A stretch of 25,545 bases of DNA from a virus: the IMG/VR virus record IMGVR_UViG_3300045999_007416, positions 1-25,545 of that record; one strand, given 5' to 3'. The notes beneath the pieces are model-generated. The model searched no databases. It had not been told where the DNA came from and worked only from the letters and a program-made list of their open reading frames with translations. Each line of letters begins with the position of its first letter. Position 1 is the first letter of the stretch. Positions 16,702 through 22,289 of this stretch are shown here, in pieces. Made by a program: the position numbers and the translations under genes.

Positions 16702-16962
16702 ATGAGCGTCAAAATTCAAGACTGGAACAAGATTGCCTCCAACGTCGTCCTTGTCGCGCAAGGGCCAGATGGTAAGCCTGCGCTTCTTTCCGCGGATAAG
16801 CCCGCCGGAGCCACCGCGGAGAAGTTCACCTACACCAGCGGCAAGGTGACCAAAATCGAATACTTTTCGACCTACAATCCCGCGACCGAAACCGGCACGC
16901 TCATCGCCACGAAGAACATTCGCCACAACGGCGACGAAGTTAAGGACACTTACTGGACATAA
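16702..16962 (+). CDS. Small hypothetical structural protein
   Basis: An 86-aa protein, mostly beta-type with alternating polar and hydrophobic residues and no cysteine or membrane segment. It starts immediately after the previous stop with a good Shine-Dalgarno (GAAGGGGG, about 9 nt upstream of ATG), and the second fibre gene begins 3 nt after its stop. I do not recognise the family. Its place between a membrane gene and a fibre gene suggests a virion or fibre accessory protein. Confidence 0.65.
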   Translation: MSVKIQDWNKIASNVVLVAQGPDGKPALLSADKPAGATAEKFTYTSGKVTKIEYFSTYNPATETGTLIATKNIRHNGDEVKDTYWT

Positions 16963-16965
16963 TCA

Positions 16966-18489
16966 GTGGCGACCTTTGACTACAATCCGATCACCGGCCA
17001 ACTCGACCTCGTCGGATCTGGTGCGAGTTACATTAACGGCGTAGTGGCCGACCCGACGGCATTGCCCGTTACGCTTGGAACACCGCCACTCGACTCTGTC
17101 TATCTTGCCAAAGCCGGAAGCGGCGTGTGGCTAATCAACAGACGGCCCGCGGGACTGTATGTGCGTGTGGCCAACAATGGCGTGGCAGCGGATTGGACTT
17201 ATCTTGGCGCGTTTCCAGAGGTGAATGCAGACGCCAATTGGGAACTGTATAACTCAACTGACCCAACGAAAGAATTGAAGTTTGATTTGTCCAGCATCAC
17301 CACCGGCACGACCCGCACGCTGACCGCGCCGAATGCCTCTGGCCGCATCCAGATCGAAGGCCAGCCCATCGGCAACACCACGCCAGCGGCAGGCACATTC
17401 ACCACGCTCACCGCCAACAACGGCACGCTCACGGCGTCCGCGCCTGTGCTTGATCTGGCGCAGACTTGGGACGCCAGCGGGACGACTTTTACTGGGCTAA
17501 ACCTTGCGTTGACCAATACGGCAAGCGCCAGTGCAAGCTCTTACTTCAATATCAGTCTTGACGGCAATGAAGCGTTCTCCATTCGTCGTGGCGAATCAAC
17601 CGTCAGCGCCACGCTAATTAGGTGCGGCGGAACTGGAGGACTAACATGGACGGCTCGCACTCGCACAGGCGGGGGCGTTGGATTAAATTTTCAGCACACA
17701 TTAGGTATTGGTGCATCGTTAGAGTTTTTGGCTACCGCATCGGGAACAACAGGAGGAGATGTTGCTTTGGTGCGTGATGGTGATGGCGCCCTCGGTCAAC
17801 GCCGAGGCGCCAACGCCCAAACCTTCAACATCTACAGCACCTTCACCTCCGCGACGAACCACGAGCGCGGCTTCCTCAAGTGGAGCAGCAACGTGTTTCA
17901 GATCGGGACGGAGAAGGGATCGGGCGGCGGGACGGCGAGGGCGCTGGCGCTTCAAACAGACGGCACTACGCGAATGACCGTAGGCACCGATGGGTTCGTC
18001 GGAATTGGTGTCACCGCAGAAAGGCCGCTACACATCCAAGGTTCCGCTGCTTTTGGTCGCATGGATCGTCAAGGAGCTAACGGCCCTGCGTGGCTAATGA
18101 TTCGGATGGCGACAGGCACAACTGTAAGTAGTTCTTGGTTGTTTGGCCCAGCAACAGGAGTTGCATCTGTGGCAAACGATGATTTTGCCATCATTGACTA
18201 CGGAACTTCTACGAGTGGCACAAGCGGCACTCAACGCCTCACTATTGCCAAGTCAGACGGCCAACTCACCGTCAACGGCAACCTCAATCTTTCGACCAAG
18301 GATCTCGTCACCGACACCACGACCGGCACCAAAATCGGCACCGGCACCACGCAGAAGCTTGGATTCTTCAACGCGACACCCGCAGTGCAACCCGCCGCCG
18401 TAGCCGACGCCACCGACGCTGCCAGCACGCAAGCCCGCCTCAACGATCTGCTCGCCCGCCTCCGCACCATCGGAATCATCGCCACCTAA
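16966..18489 (+). CDS. Second tail fibre / adhesin protein
   Basis: A 507-aa protein starting with GTG. The opening, F-D-Y-N-P-I-T-G-Q-L-D-L-V, is a common start for phage baseplate or fibre proteins. The rest is Gly/Thr/Ser/Ala-rich. A block around residues 275-335 (N-A-Q-T-F-N-I-Y followed by E-R-G-F-L-K-W and Q-I-G-T-E-K-G-S-G) and a C-terminal block (K-I-G-T-G-T-T-Q-K-L-G-F-F) are recurrent modules of phage adhesins, recognised from memory. GC content alternates: lower at about 17560-17770 and 18030-18240, higher elsewhere, suggesting mosaic assembly. It probably makes a second receptor-binding structure. Confidence 0.75.
   Translation: MATFDYNPITGQLDLVGSGASYINGVVADPTALPVTLGTPPLDSVYLAKAGSGVWLINRRPAGLYVRVANNGVAADWTYLGAFPEVNADANWELYNSTDPTKELKFDLSSITTGTTRTLTAPNASGRIQIEGQPIGNTTPAAGTFTTLTANNGTLTASAPVLDLAQTWDASGTTFTGLNLALTNTASASASSYFNISLDGNEAFSIRRGESTVSATLIRCGGTGGLTWTARTRTGGGVGLNFQHTLGIGASLEFLATASGTTGGDVALVRDGDGALGQRRGANAQTFNIYSTFTSATNHERGFLKWSSNVFQIGTEKGSGGGTARALALQTDGTTRMTVGTDGFVGIGVTAERPLHIQGSAAFGRMDRQGANGPAWLMIRMATGTTVSSSWLFGPATGVASVANDDFAIIDYGTSTSGTSGTQRLTIAKSDGQLTVNGNLNLSTKDLVTDTTTGTKIGTGTTQKLGFFNATPAVQPAAVADATDAASTQARLNDLLARLRTIGIIAT
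17785..17811. repeat. GC-rich inverted repeat at an adhesin module boundary
   Basis: CCTCGG (17790-17795) and CCGAGG (17802-17807) pair perfectly around a 6-nt loop. Allowing a one-base bulge, the arms extend to GGCGCC(C)TCGG and CCGAGGCGCC. It lies in the second fibre gene where a lower-GC stretch changes to a GC-rich, recurrent module. Confidence 0.5.
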
Positions 18490-18493
18490 TCTT

Positions 18494-18802
18494 ATGCTAA
18501 CCAACCCTAATCCCATCGAAACGCCCGCCGTAGCCGCCAAAGTCTACGACCGCCTGCACGTTTACAGTCTGTCCGCGATCCAGCCGACCACCGATTCCGG
18601 CAGCATCACGGTCGAACTCTTGCCCGCCACCGCAGACGGCGAACTGGCCAACGGAAGCCTCGTCCAAAAGATGACCGCGCCGTTGACGCCCGAAATTATG
18701 GCAGCGGTTCCCGAACTCGCCGCCGCGTTCGCCGCAGTCCTCGCCGCGATTCCCGCGACCCAAGCCTACTTGGCCAGCCAGCAGGAGCAGCCCAATGAAT
18801 AA
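18494..18802 (+). CDS. Small hypothetical phage protein following the fibre gene
   Basis: A 102-aa protein with a short beta-type N-terminal part (Y-D-R-L-H-V-Y-S-L, later S-I-T-V-E-L-L-P) and an Ala-rich helical C-terminal part (about 68-95). It begins 4 nt after the fibre stop and overlaps the next gene by 8 nt. No known catalytic motif is visible. Such proteins follow fibre genes in several phages and may be fibre accessory proteins, but the role is not established here. Confidence 0.65.
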   Translation: MLTNPNPIETPAVAAKVYDRLHVYSLSAIQPTTDSGSITVELLPATADGELANGSLVQKMTAPLTPEIMAAVPELAAAFAAVLAAIPATQAYLASQQEQPNE

Positions 18803-18956
18803 GCAAGTCACACTCACCGAGGCAGAGGCCAAGATCGTCATGCAGTGCTTGGATCTCGCCGTCAAAACTGGCGGATTGAACGCAGCAGCGCAAATACTGC
18901 CGGTCGCAACCAACATCGAAAAGCAATTGACCGAGGTCGAACCCGCAAACCCTTGA
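18795..18956 (+). CDS. Small helical phage protein (53 aa)
   Basis: A 53-aa frame, ATG at 18795 to TGA at 18956, overlaps the preceding gene by 8 nt. The pattern L-T-E-A-E-A-K-I-V-M-Q-C-L-D-L-A-V-K-T-G-G-L is amphipathic and resembles small helical proteins often found near phage lysis or tail genes. The translational coupling, codon use like its neighbours, and lack of any other gene in the interval support it. Its function is unknown. Confidence 0.65.
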   Translation: MNKQVTLTEAEAKIVMQCLDLAVKTGGLNAAAQILPVATNIEKQLTEVEPANP

Positions 18957-18973
18957 CCCCCATCCGGCGTGCC

Positions 18974-18985
18974 GGTTTAGTCAAA
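18974..18985 (+). repeat. Copy 4 of GGTTTAGTCAAA word
   Basis: An exact 12-bp copy lying in the 31-nt gap before the lipoprotein gene, 2 nt upstream of its ATG at 18988. As with the copies at 3711 and 14632, it occupies the ribosome-binding position and no Shine-Dalgarno is present. Confidence 0.7.
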
Positions 18986-18987
18986 AC

Positions 18988-19125
18988 ATGCGCCTCTTTC
19001 TTATCCTCGCCGCCTTTGCGCTGACAGGCTGCGCGAATCTTTCCGAAGTCCGGCTTGGCTGGGACTTCGCCAAAAACACTTTGCACGTTTCTGTGCCTCT
19101 CCAAAAACCAACCTCGTCCAAATAA
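18988..19125 (+). CDS. Small phage lipoprotein in the lysis cassette
   Basis: A 45-aa protein. The N-terminus, M-R-L-F-L-I-L-A-A-F-A-L-T-G-C, is a short lipoprotein signal peptide with lipobox L-T-G-C, so Cys15 would be lipidated and the mature part only about 31 residues. It lies directly before the holin-like and endolysin genes. Small outer-membrane lipoproteins in this place are often o-spanins (Rz1-type). However, it lacks the proline-rich composition usual in Rz1, so another envelope or superinfection role is possible. It starts 2 nt after a copy of the repeated word. Confidence 0.75.
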   Translation: MRLFLILAAFALTGCANLSEVRLGWDFAKNTLHVSVPLQKPTSSK

Positions 19126-19126
19126 C

Positions 19127-19297
19127 ATGATCGACTACATCCTCGCCCGACTCAAAGAACCTTCCACCTATGCCGGAGCGGCCACCTTGCTGGCTCTCGT
19201 CGGCTGGAAACTTTCGCCGGAGTTGATGGGCGCGATTGCCTCTGCTGGCATCGCCGTCATCGCTTTGATCGAAATTGTTCGCCGCGAAAAGAAGTGA
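19127..19297 (+). CDS. Holin-like small membrane protein
   Basis: A 56-aa protein: an amphipathic N-terminus (I-D-Y-I-L-A-R-L-K-E-P-S-T-Y), two hydrophobic stretches (about 16-28 and 33-50) and a basic C-terminus (R-R-E-K-K). The arrangement L-K-E-P-S-T followed by two short membrane segments is common in small phage holins encoded just before an endolysin. It starts 1 nt after the lipoprotein stop and overlaps the endolysin by GTGA, so the three are translationally coupled. ATG 19127 is chosen; the longer in-frame extension would overlap the lipoprotein gene. Confidence 0.72.
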   Translation: MIDYILARLKEPSTYAGAATLLALVGWKLSPELMGAIASAGIAVIALIEIVRREKK

Positions 19298-19722
19298 GCA
19301 ACGAGCAAAAGTTCCAGCGGGTTCTCGACCGCTGGGGCGTGAAGCATTTCGCCGCTAAAGAGTTCTTCTACCGCGGAGCCAGCGACGAGAAACTCAACCT
19401 TAACACCGACCCTCCGGCGGAACTCTGGCCAAACATGGAGCGCACCGCCAAGGTGCTGGACGAGGCCCGCAAGCGACTGGGCGCGTCGATCCGTATCACC
19501 AGCGCCTATCGGTCACCGGCCTACAACAAGCGCATCGGCGGCGTGAGCAACTCGACGCATGTGCGCTTCAACGCGACCGATCTTGTGACGGCGCAACCGG
19601 CCTCGCTTTACCTCGTCCTGCTCGACCTCCGGCGCGAGGGCATGTTCAAGGGCGGGCTGGGATTGTATCGCAGCTTCGTCCATCTGGACACCCGCGGCCA
19701 CAACGCTACTTGGCGAGGTTAG
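19294..19722 (+). CDS. Endolysin, M15-type D,D- or L,D-peptidase
   Basis: A 142-aa protein starting with GTG in a GTGA overlap with the holin-like gene. The metal site of peptidase family M15 is visible: H89 in S-N-S-T-H, D96 in N-A-T-D, and H130 in F-V-H-L-D-T-R-G. Also typical are I-T-S-A-Y-R-S-P-A-Y-N at residues 68-78 and the N-terminal K-H-F-A-A-K-E-F. It would cleave peptide cross-links of peptidoglycan. There is no signal peptide, so release depends on a holin. Its 3' end overlaps the convergent integrase by 17 bp. Confidence 0.88.
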   Translation: MSNEQKFQRVLDRWGVKHFAAKEFFYRGASDEKLNLNTDPPAELWPNMERTAKVLDEARKRLGASIRITSAYRSPAYNKRIGGVSNSTHVRFNATDLVTAQPASLYLVLLDLRREGMFKGGLGLYRSFVHLDTRGHNATWRG

Positions 19723-20848
19723 CCAGCGGCTCCAGCGCCTTGGCCATCGTTTCGATGCTGGCGTGGGTGTAGTTGTTCGACACCTTGGTCGAGTCATGGT
19801 CGCAGATTAGCTGTCGGACGCGCTGATCCACACCGGCATCGACAAGCAGGCTGTTGGTGGTGTGACGCCATGAGTGGAATGTCTTGTCCGTAATGCCGCG
19901 GCCAGCGCCTTTGCGCTTGGTCTTTTCGCGGGCGATACCGGCGCGGTCGAGTAATGCGCTGAACTGGCGAGAAGCGACAGATGCCGACAACTTGGCCAAA
20001 GACGGCGTGATCGGCCCCTTGCCGGAGAGGCCGGTCAACTCGCCCATGAGCGGCACCGAGACGACGACGCCCTTGCGGCTTTTCTTCTCCGGCACAAAGT
20101 GCAGGACGCCGTCCTTGATTTCTTCGTAGCTCCGGCGCGTGGCGTCCCCGATCCGCATGCCGTAGAGCAACCCGAACAAACAAGCGGTGCGCCACTCCGG
20201 CTCCGCGGCGGCGAGGATGGCGGTGATCTCGTCTTTGGTAAAAGCCTTCCGGCTGGTGCCTCCGGTGCGGTGCAGTGACACAAGCTCCGCGACATTGGTG
20301 TCCAGTTGCCGGAGCAGGACGGCCCGCCGGAGGACGGAGCGTACGGCTTTGACAATGTAGACGGCGGTGGATTCGGCCAGACCGCTATCGGCCAGCGACT
20401 GGCGAAACTCCGCGATGTCGTCCGCGGTGATGCCGCGCAGATCGTGACCGGCGCGGACGCCCAGCCAGCGGGTGAAGTGGGCGACGTCGTTCCGGTATTT
20501 CTCCAGCGACCGCGGCTTGGACGCCTTGGCGGCAAGCCAGCCCTCCGCGGCCTTGTTCCATGTGACCGTCTTTTTGGGACTGGCAACATTGGCCAGTCTG
20601 ACCAGCGCATCCACGCGGGAGGCATACCAATGCTCGTCTGGCACCACAGAGCGTAGCTCACGCGCTGTCCGCTCCATTTCGTCGGCAAACGCTTTAGCTG
20701 CCCGTTTAGGCGTTGTTTTGTGCGGTAGCTTGGTGCTACGCATAGTGAGTCGCCAAAAGCCGCCACGGGCGTATTCCGGCGAAGCAACCCACACGCGCAT
20801 GCGACCGATCCAATATGGTGAAGACGGGATGATGATTACGGATGCCAT
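19706..20848 (-). CDS. int: Tyrosine recombinase / phage integrase
   Basis: A 380-aa protein. It has an N-terminal arm-binding region (S-P-Y-W-I-G-R-M), a SAM-like core-binding domain at about residues 95-190, and a catalytic domain at about 200-380. The catalytic set is visible: R232 in Y-G-M-R-I-G-D, a Lys around 255-259, H325 and R328 in H-S-W-R-H, H351 in C-D-H-D, and the nucleophile Y360 in N-N-Y-T-H. It would integrate and excise the phage at the adjacent tRNA-Gly-derived site. The start at 20848 gives a natural N-terminus, with GGTAGG as a possible Shine-Dalgarno about 9 nt upstream on the minus strand. Confidence 0.93.
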   Translation of the reverse strand: MASVIIIPSSPYWIGRMRVWVASPEYARGGFWRLTMRSTKLPHKTTPKRAAKAFADEMERTARELRSVVPDEHWYASRVDALVRLANVASPKKTVTWNKAAEGWLAAKASKPRSLEKYRNDVAHFTRWLGVRAGHDLRGITADDIAEFRQSLADSGLAESTAVYIVKAVRSVLRRAVLLRQLDTNVAELVSLHRTGGTSRKAFTKDEITAILAAAEPEWRTACLFGLLYGMRIGDATRRSYEEIKDGVLHFVPEKKSRKGVVVSVPLMGELTGLSGKGPITPSLAKLSASVASRQFSALLDRAGIAREKTKRKGAGRGITDKTFHSWRHTTNSLLVDAGVDQRVRQLICDHDSTKVSNNYTHASIETMAKALEPLANLAK

Positions 20849-20872
20849 GAGCCAAACCTACCACAGCCAGAT

Positions 20873-20901
20873 ATACAATAAAACCCCTAAAATGCCTGCA
20901 A
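20873..20901 (-). promoter_or_regulatory. Candidate integrase promoter
   Basis: On the minus strand, TTGCAG (20901-20896) and TTGTAT (20878-20873) are separated by 17 nt, giving a start near 20866 and a short leader before the integrase ATG at 20848. The spacer is exactly the sequence 20879-20895, one copy of an imperfect direct repeat. Integrase binding there could therefore control its own expression. This is a consensus match only. Confidence 0.45.
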
Positions 20902-21042
20902 AAAATCGGCGTTTTACTCTGTAACAGAAGGACTTATACGAAACGAGGGTTCGATTCCCTTCACCCGCTTTTATTCTGTAAAACCCTCTAAAAGCACCCG
21001 ATTTAGCACACCCAGTTAGCACTCATTTTAGATATTGCAGGC
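20879..21042. other. Phage attachment site region (attP) with arm-type repeats
   Basis: This AT-rich noncoding stretch next to the integrase start holds a tRNA-Gly 3' end (20945-20969) flanked by repeats. TTTTA(C/T)TCTGTAA occurs at 20912-20924 and 20969-20981. TAAAACCC..CTAAAA-type 17-mers occur at 20879-20895 and 20979-20995. TTAGCAC occurs at 21003-21009 and 21016-21022. An inverted pair, GCCTGCAA (about 20895-20901) and TTGCAGGC (21035-21042), spans the region. These are plausible integrase arm and core sites. Phage genes lie on both sides, which fits attP better than attL or attR. Confidence 0.72.
20945..20969 (+). other. tRNA-Gly 3'-end fragment, likely att core
   Basis: The T-arm GAGGG-TTCGATT-CCCTT is followed by CACCCGC, the 3' acceptor strand, and discriminator T. 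This is the 3' end of a glycine tRNA whose 5' end would be GCGGGTG. No GCGGGTG, D-arm or anticodon arm is found upstream, so it is a fragment and not a tRNA gene. It would restore the host tRNA on integration. Confidence 0.78.
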
Positions 21043-21050
21043 TCTTTAGA

Positions 21051-21072
21051 ACTGGTTTTGACTCATACCAGT
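21051..21072. promoter_or_regulatory. Inverted repeat directly before the small basic gene
   Basis: ACTGGT (21051-21056) and ACCAGT (21067-21072) form a 6-bp inverted repeat around TTTGACTCAT, ending 1 nt before the ATG at 21074. As DNA it could be an operator; as RNA it could mask the start. Confidence 0.4.
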
Positions 21073-21073
21073 C

Positions 21074-21280
21074 ATGCCATACGCAGATCCCGACCGGCAG
21101 AAGGAATACATGCGGCAACGCTACCGCGACCGCTACGCTGACCCGAAGTTCGCCGCCAAGGAGCGCAAGCGTAAGGCAGCGTTCTACGAGGATAACCCCA
21201 GCTACAAAGAAAGGCTGATCCGCGGGGTCTACAAGCGGCGGGGCAAGGCGTTTCACAAGCGGACGCCCAAAGCCGCGTGA
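21074..21280 (+). CDS. Small basic protein, unknown function
   Basis: A 68-aa protein, very rich in Lys and Arg, beginning M-P-Y-A-D-P-D-R-Q-K-E-Y and continuing with R-Q-R-Y-R-D-R-Y. Small proteins with this opening are common in phage early regions and are usually uncharacterised; the charge suggests nucleic-acid binding. No zinc-binding cysteines or clear HTH are present. It is the first rightward gene after attP, preceded by an inverted repeat ending 1 nt before its ATG. Confidence 0.65.
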   Translation: MPYADPDRQKEYMRQRYRDRYADPKFAAKERKRKAAFYEDNPSYKERLIRGVYKRRGKAFHKRTPKAA

Positions 21281-21345
21281 TGTTAAAAAAATGAGACGGG
21301 TCGGACAGCGGATGTCCTATGCCCGCCGGTAGTGTGGTGGGTGAT

Positions 21346-21582
21346 ATGGAAAACCGCGCTATTGAACTGATATTACAAATCGCACGGAGGCAGGGTTTTA
21401 CCCCATCCGAATTGTTGGCCAATGCCATTGACAACTGGCAGACAGTGCATGACAGTTGCCAGCATGAAAAAGAAAACGACGAAGGACGGGAGGGCGGCGG
21501 ATCGTGTCCGCAAGACGCTCTCCTTGCCGCAGGATCTGACGGCCCGCATCCAAGAGGTGGCCGACGACAAGTATGCCGGTGA
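21346..21582 (+). CDS. Possible small protein overlapping the RHH repressor gene
   Basis: This frame gives 78 aa from ATG 21346 (a longer start at 21319 is possible). Its first 45 or so residues look natural (I-A-R-R-Q-G-F-T-P-S-E-L-L-A-N-A-I), resembling part of a small DNA-binding helical protein. Its last third overlaps the RHH gene in another frame and has the Gly/Pro/Arg-rich look of a shadow. It may be a real upstream gene, a degraded one, or spurious. A frameshift would be needed to join it to the RHH protein, and I see no evidence of that. Confidence 0.35.
   Translation: MENRAIELILQIARRQGFTPSELLANAIDNWQTVHDSCQHEKENDEGREGGGSCPQDALLAAGSDGPHPRGGRRQVCR
21434..21446. promoter_or_regulatory. 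Near-match operator before the RHH gene
   Basis: ACTGGCAGACAGT matches ACTGTCAGACAGT at 12 of 13 positions and lies 17 nt upstream of the RHH start at 21464. TTGACA (21428-21433) abuts it like a -35 box, but no good -10 follows. A further GACAGT half-site lies at 21451-21456. This fits autoregulation of the RHH gene. Confidence 0.55.
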
Positions 21583-21682
21583 CTTCACACGGGCGACGTT
21601 GGAAATTCTCGCCACGCGCTATCCCGAAGCGCGGCAGTTCCTGCGCGAGAACACGACCTACAAGCACAGCCGGAAAAAATAA
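21464..21682 (+). CDS. Ribbon-helix-helix DNA-binding protein, candidate phage repressor
   Basis: A 72-aa protein with a basic N-terminus (M-K-K-K-T-T-K-D). A ribbon strand V-R-K-T-L-S-L-P (about residues 15-22) is followed by two helices, Q-D-L-T-A-R-I-Q-E-V-A and D-F-T-R-A-T-L-E-I-L-A. This is the MetJ/Arc fold pattern, in which the paired strands read DNA. The gene has an operator-like palindrome just upstream, ends at a terminator, and faces the main early promoter with two matching operators. I infer that it binds ACTGTC-N-GACAGT and controls the early operon, as Arc and Mnt do in P22. ATG 21464 is chosen because the domain begins soon after. Confidence 0.72.
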   Translation: MKKKTTKDGRAADRVRKTLSLPQDLTARIQEVADDKYAGDFTRATLEILATRYPEARQFLRENTTYKHSRKK

Positions 21683-21683
21683 T

Positions 21684-21711
21684 TTCGGCCCCCCGAACTT
21701 TTTTTATTTTT
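21684..21711 (+). terminator. Rho-independent terminator after the RHH gene
   Basis: TTCGG (21684-21688) pairs with CCGAA (21693-21697) around a CCCC loop and is followed by C, then TTTTTTTATTTTT. It begins 1 nt after the RHH stop codon and ends 5 nt before the early promoter, isolating the repressor unit from the early operon. Confidence 0.72.
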
Positions 21712-21716
21712 GCCTA

Positions 21717-21745
21717 TTGACTGTCCGACAGTGCGGGCTTATAAG
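21717..21745 (+). promoter_or_regulatory. Sigma70-like early promoter
   Basis: TTGACT (21717-21722), a 17-nt spacer and TATAAG (21740-21745) make a near-consensus promoter with a start expected near 21752, about 38 nt before the first gene at 21790. Two 13-bp palindromes overlap the -35 end and the start point. It would drive the rightward operon to RecT and beyond. Confidence 0.75.
21720..21732. promoter_or_regulatory. Operator 1, ACTGTCCGACAGT
   Basis: A perfect palindrome, ACTGTC-C-GACAGT, overlapping the last three bases of the -35 box. Bound repressor would block RNA polymerase. Its centre is 26 bp from that of operator 2, roughly two and a half DNA turns. Confidence 0.75.
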
Positions 21746-21758
21746 ACTGTCAGACAGT
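21746..21758. promoter_or_regulatory. Operator 2, ACTGTCAGACAGT
   Basis: A perfect palindrome, ACTGTC-A-GACAGT, beginning at the base after the -10 box and covering the expected start point. It is identical to the copy at 22431-22443. Confidence 0.75.
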
Positions 21759-21789
21759 TGATGAATCAATCGTCTACTACCTACACACA

Positions 21790-22029
21790 ATGAACAAAGA
21801 AACCACAGCAACGGGCGCGGGGACTTCCGCCGCGCAAATCGTCCGCTACAACTATTCGCCTCGCGTTGTGCGCGAAGGCACAGTCATTGAAGAAACCGAG
21901 ACTCGCGCTCGCGTGCATTGGGTGCGCGAGTTTTTTGTGGGCGATGGCGACATTCGCGCATGCAAGGTATATCCGCTCAACGTCAGAACGTGGGTCGCCA
22001 AGTCGCGCCTAACTTCAGTCAACGCCTAA
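21790..22029 (+). CDS. First early-operon gene, small hypothetical protein
   Basis: A 79-aa protein. After a Thr/Gly/Ala-rich start it has a beta-type pattern (V-V-R-E-G-T-V-I-E-E-T-E-T-R-A-R-V-H-W) and a C-terminal T-W-V-A-K-S-R-L, suggesting a small SH3-like barrel, but no family is recognised. It is the first gene after the operator-controlled promoter, a place where phages often keep anti-repressor, anti-host or regulatory proteins. No Shine-Dalgarno precedes ATG 21790. Confidence 0.65.
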   Translation: MNKETTATGAGTSAAQIVRYNYSPRVVREGTVIEETETRARVHWVREFFVGDGDIRACKVYPLNVRTWVAKSRLTSVNA

Positions 22030-22033
22030 CGCC

Positions 22034-22243
22034 ATGACAAACACCACCGCGCTGATTAAGTCCGTTAACGAGTCTCACTGGGCCGAGGATTACAACGATG
22101 CCGCTTTGCCGTCGGACAAGTTTTTACGCCGCCGCTTGGCCCGCCGCGCCGAGGAAGCTGGCTTAAATGTTGCCAATCTTGTCATGGGCGAATTTGGCCC
22201 CGCTGGGGCATACGCCTACAAAATTCACAACGAGCAACAATGA
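22034..22243 (+). CDS. Small hypothetical early protein
   Basis: A 69-aa protein, mainly helical, with a basic patch L-R-R-R-L-A-R-R-A-E-E-A near residues 31-42 and an aromatic, Gly-containing C-terminus (F-G-P-A-G-A-Y-A-Y-K-I). It starts 4 nt after the preceding stop. Codon use matches neighbouring genes. The family is not recognised. Confidence 0.6.
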   Translation: MTNTTALIKSVNESHWAEDYNDAALPSDKFLRRRLARRAEEAGLNVANLVMGEFGPAGAYAYKIHNEQQ

Positions 22244-22289
22244 CCGCCGCCAGTAAGAGACGCGGCTGCGTAGCCAGACAATTAAGCCC

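Noticed and set aside
20860-20969. Complete tRNA-Gly gene
   Set aside because: Only the T-arm and 3' acceptor half are present. No GCGGGTG 5' acceptor, D-arm or anticodon arm is found upstream, so it is treated as an att core fragment.
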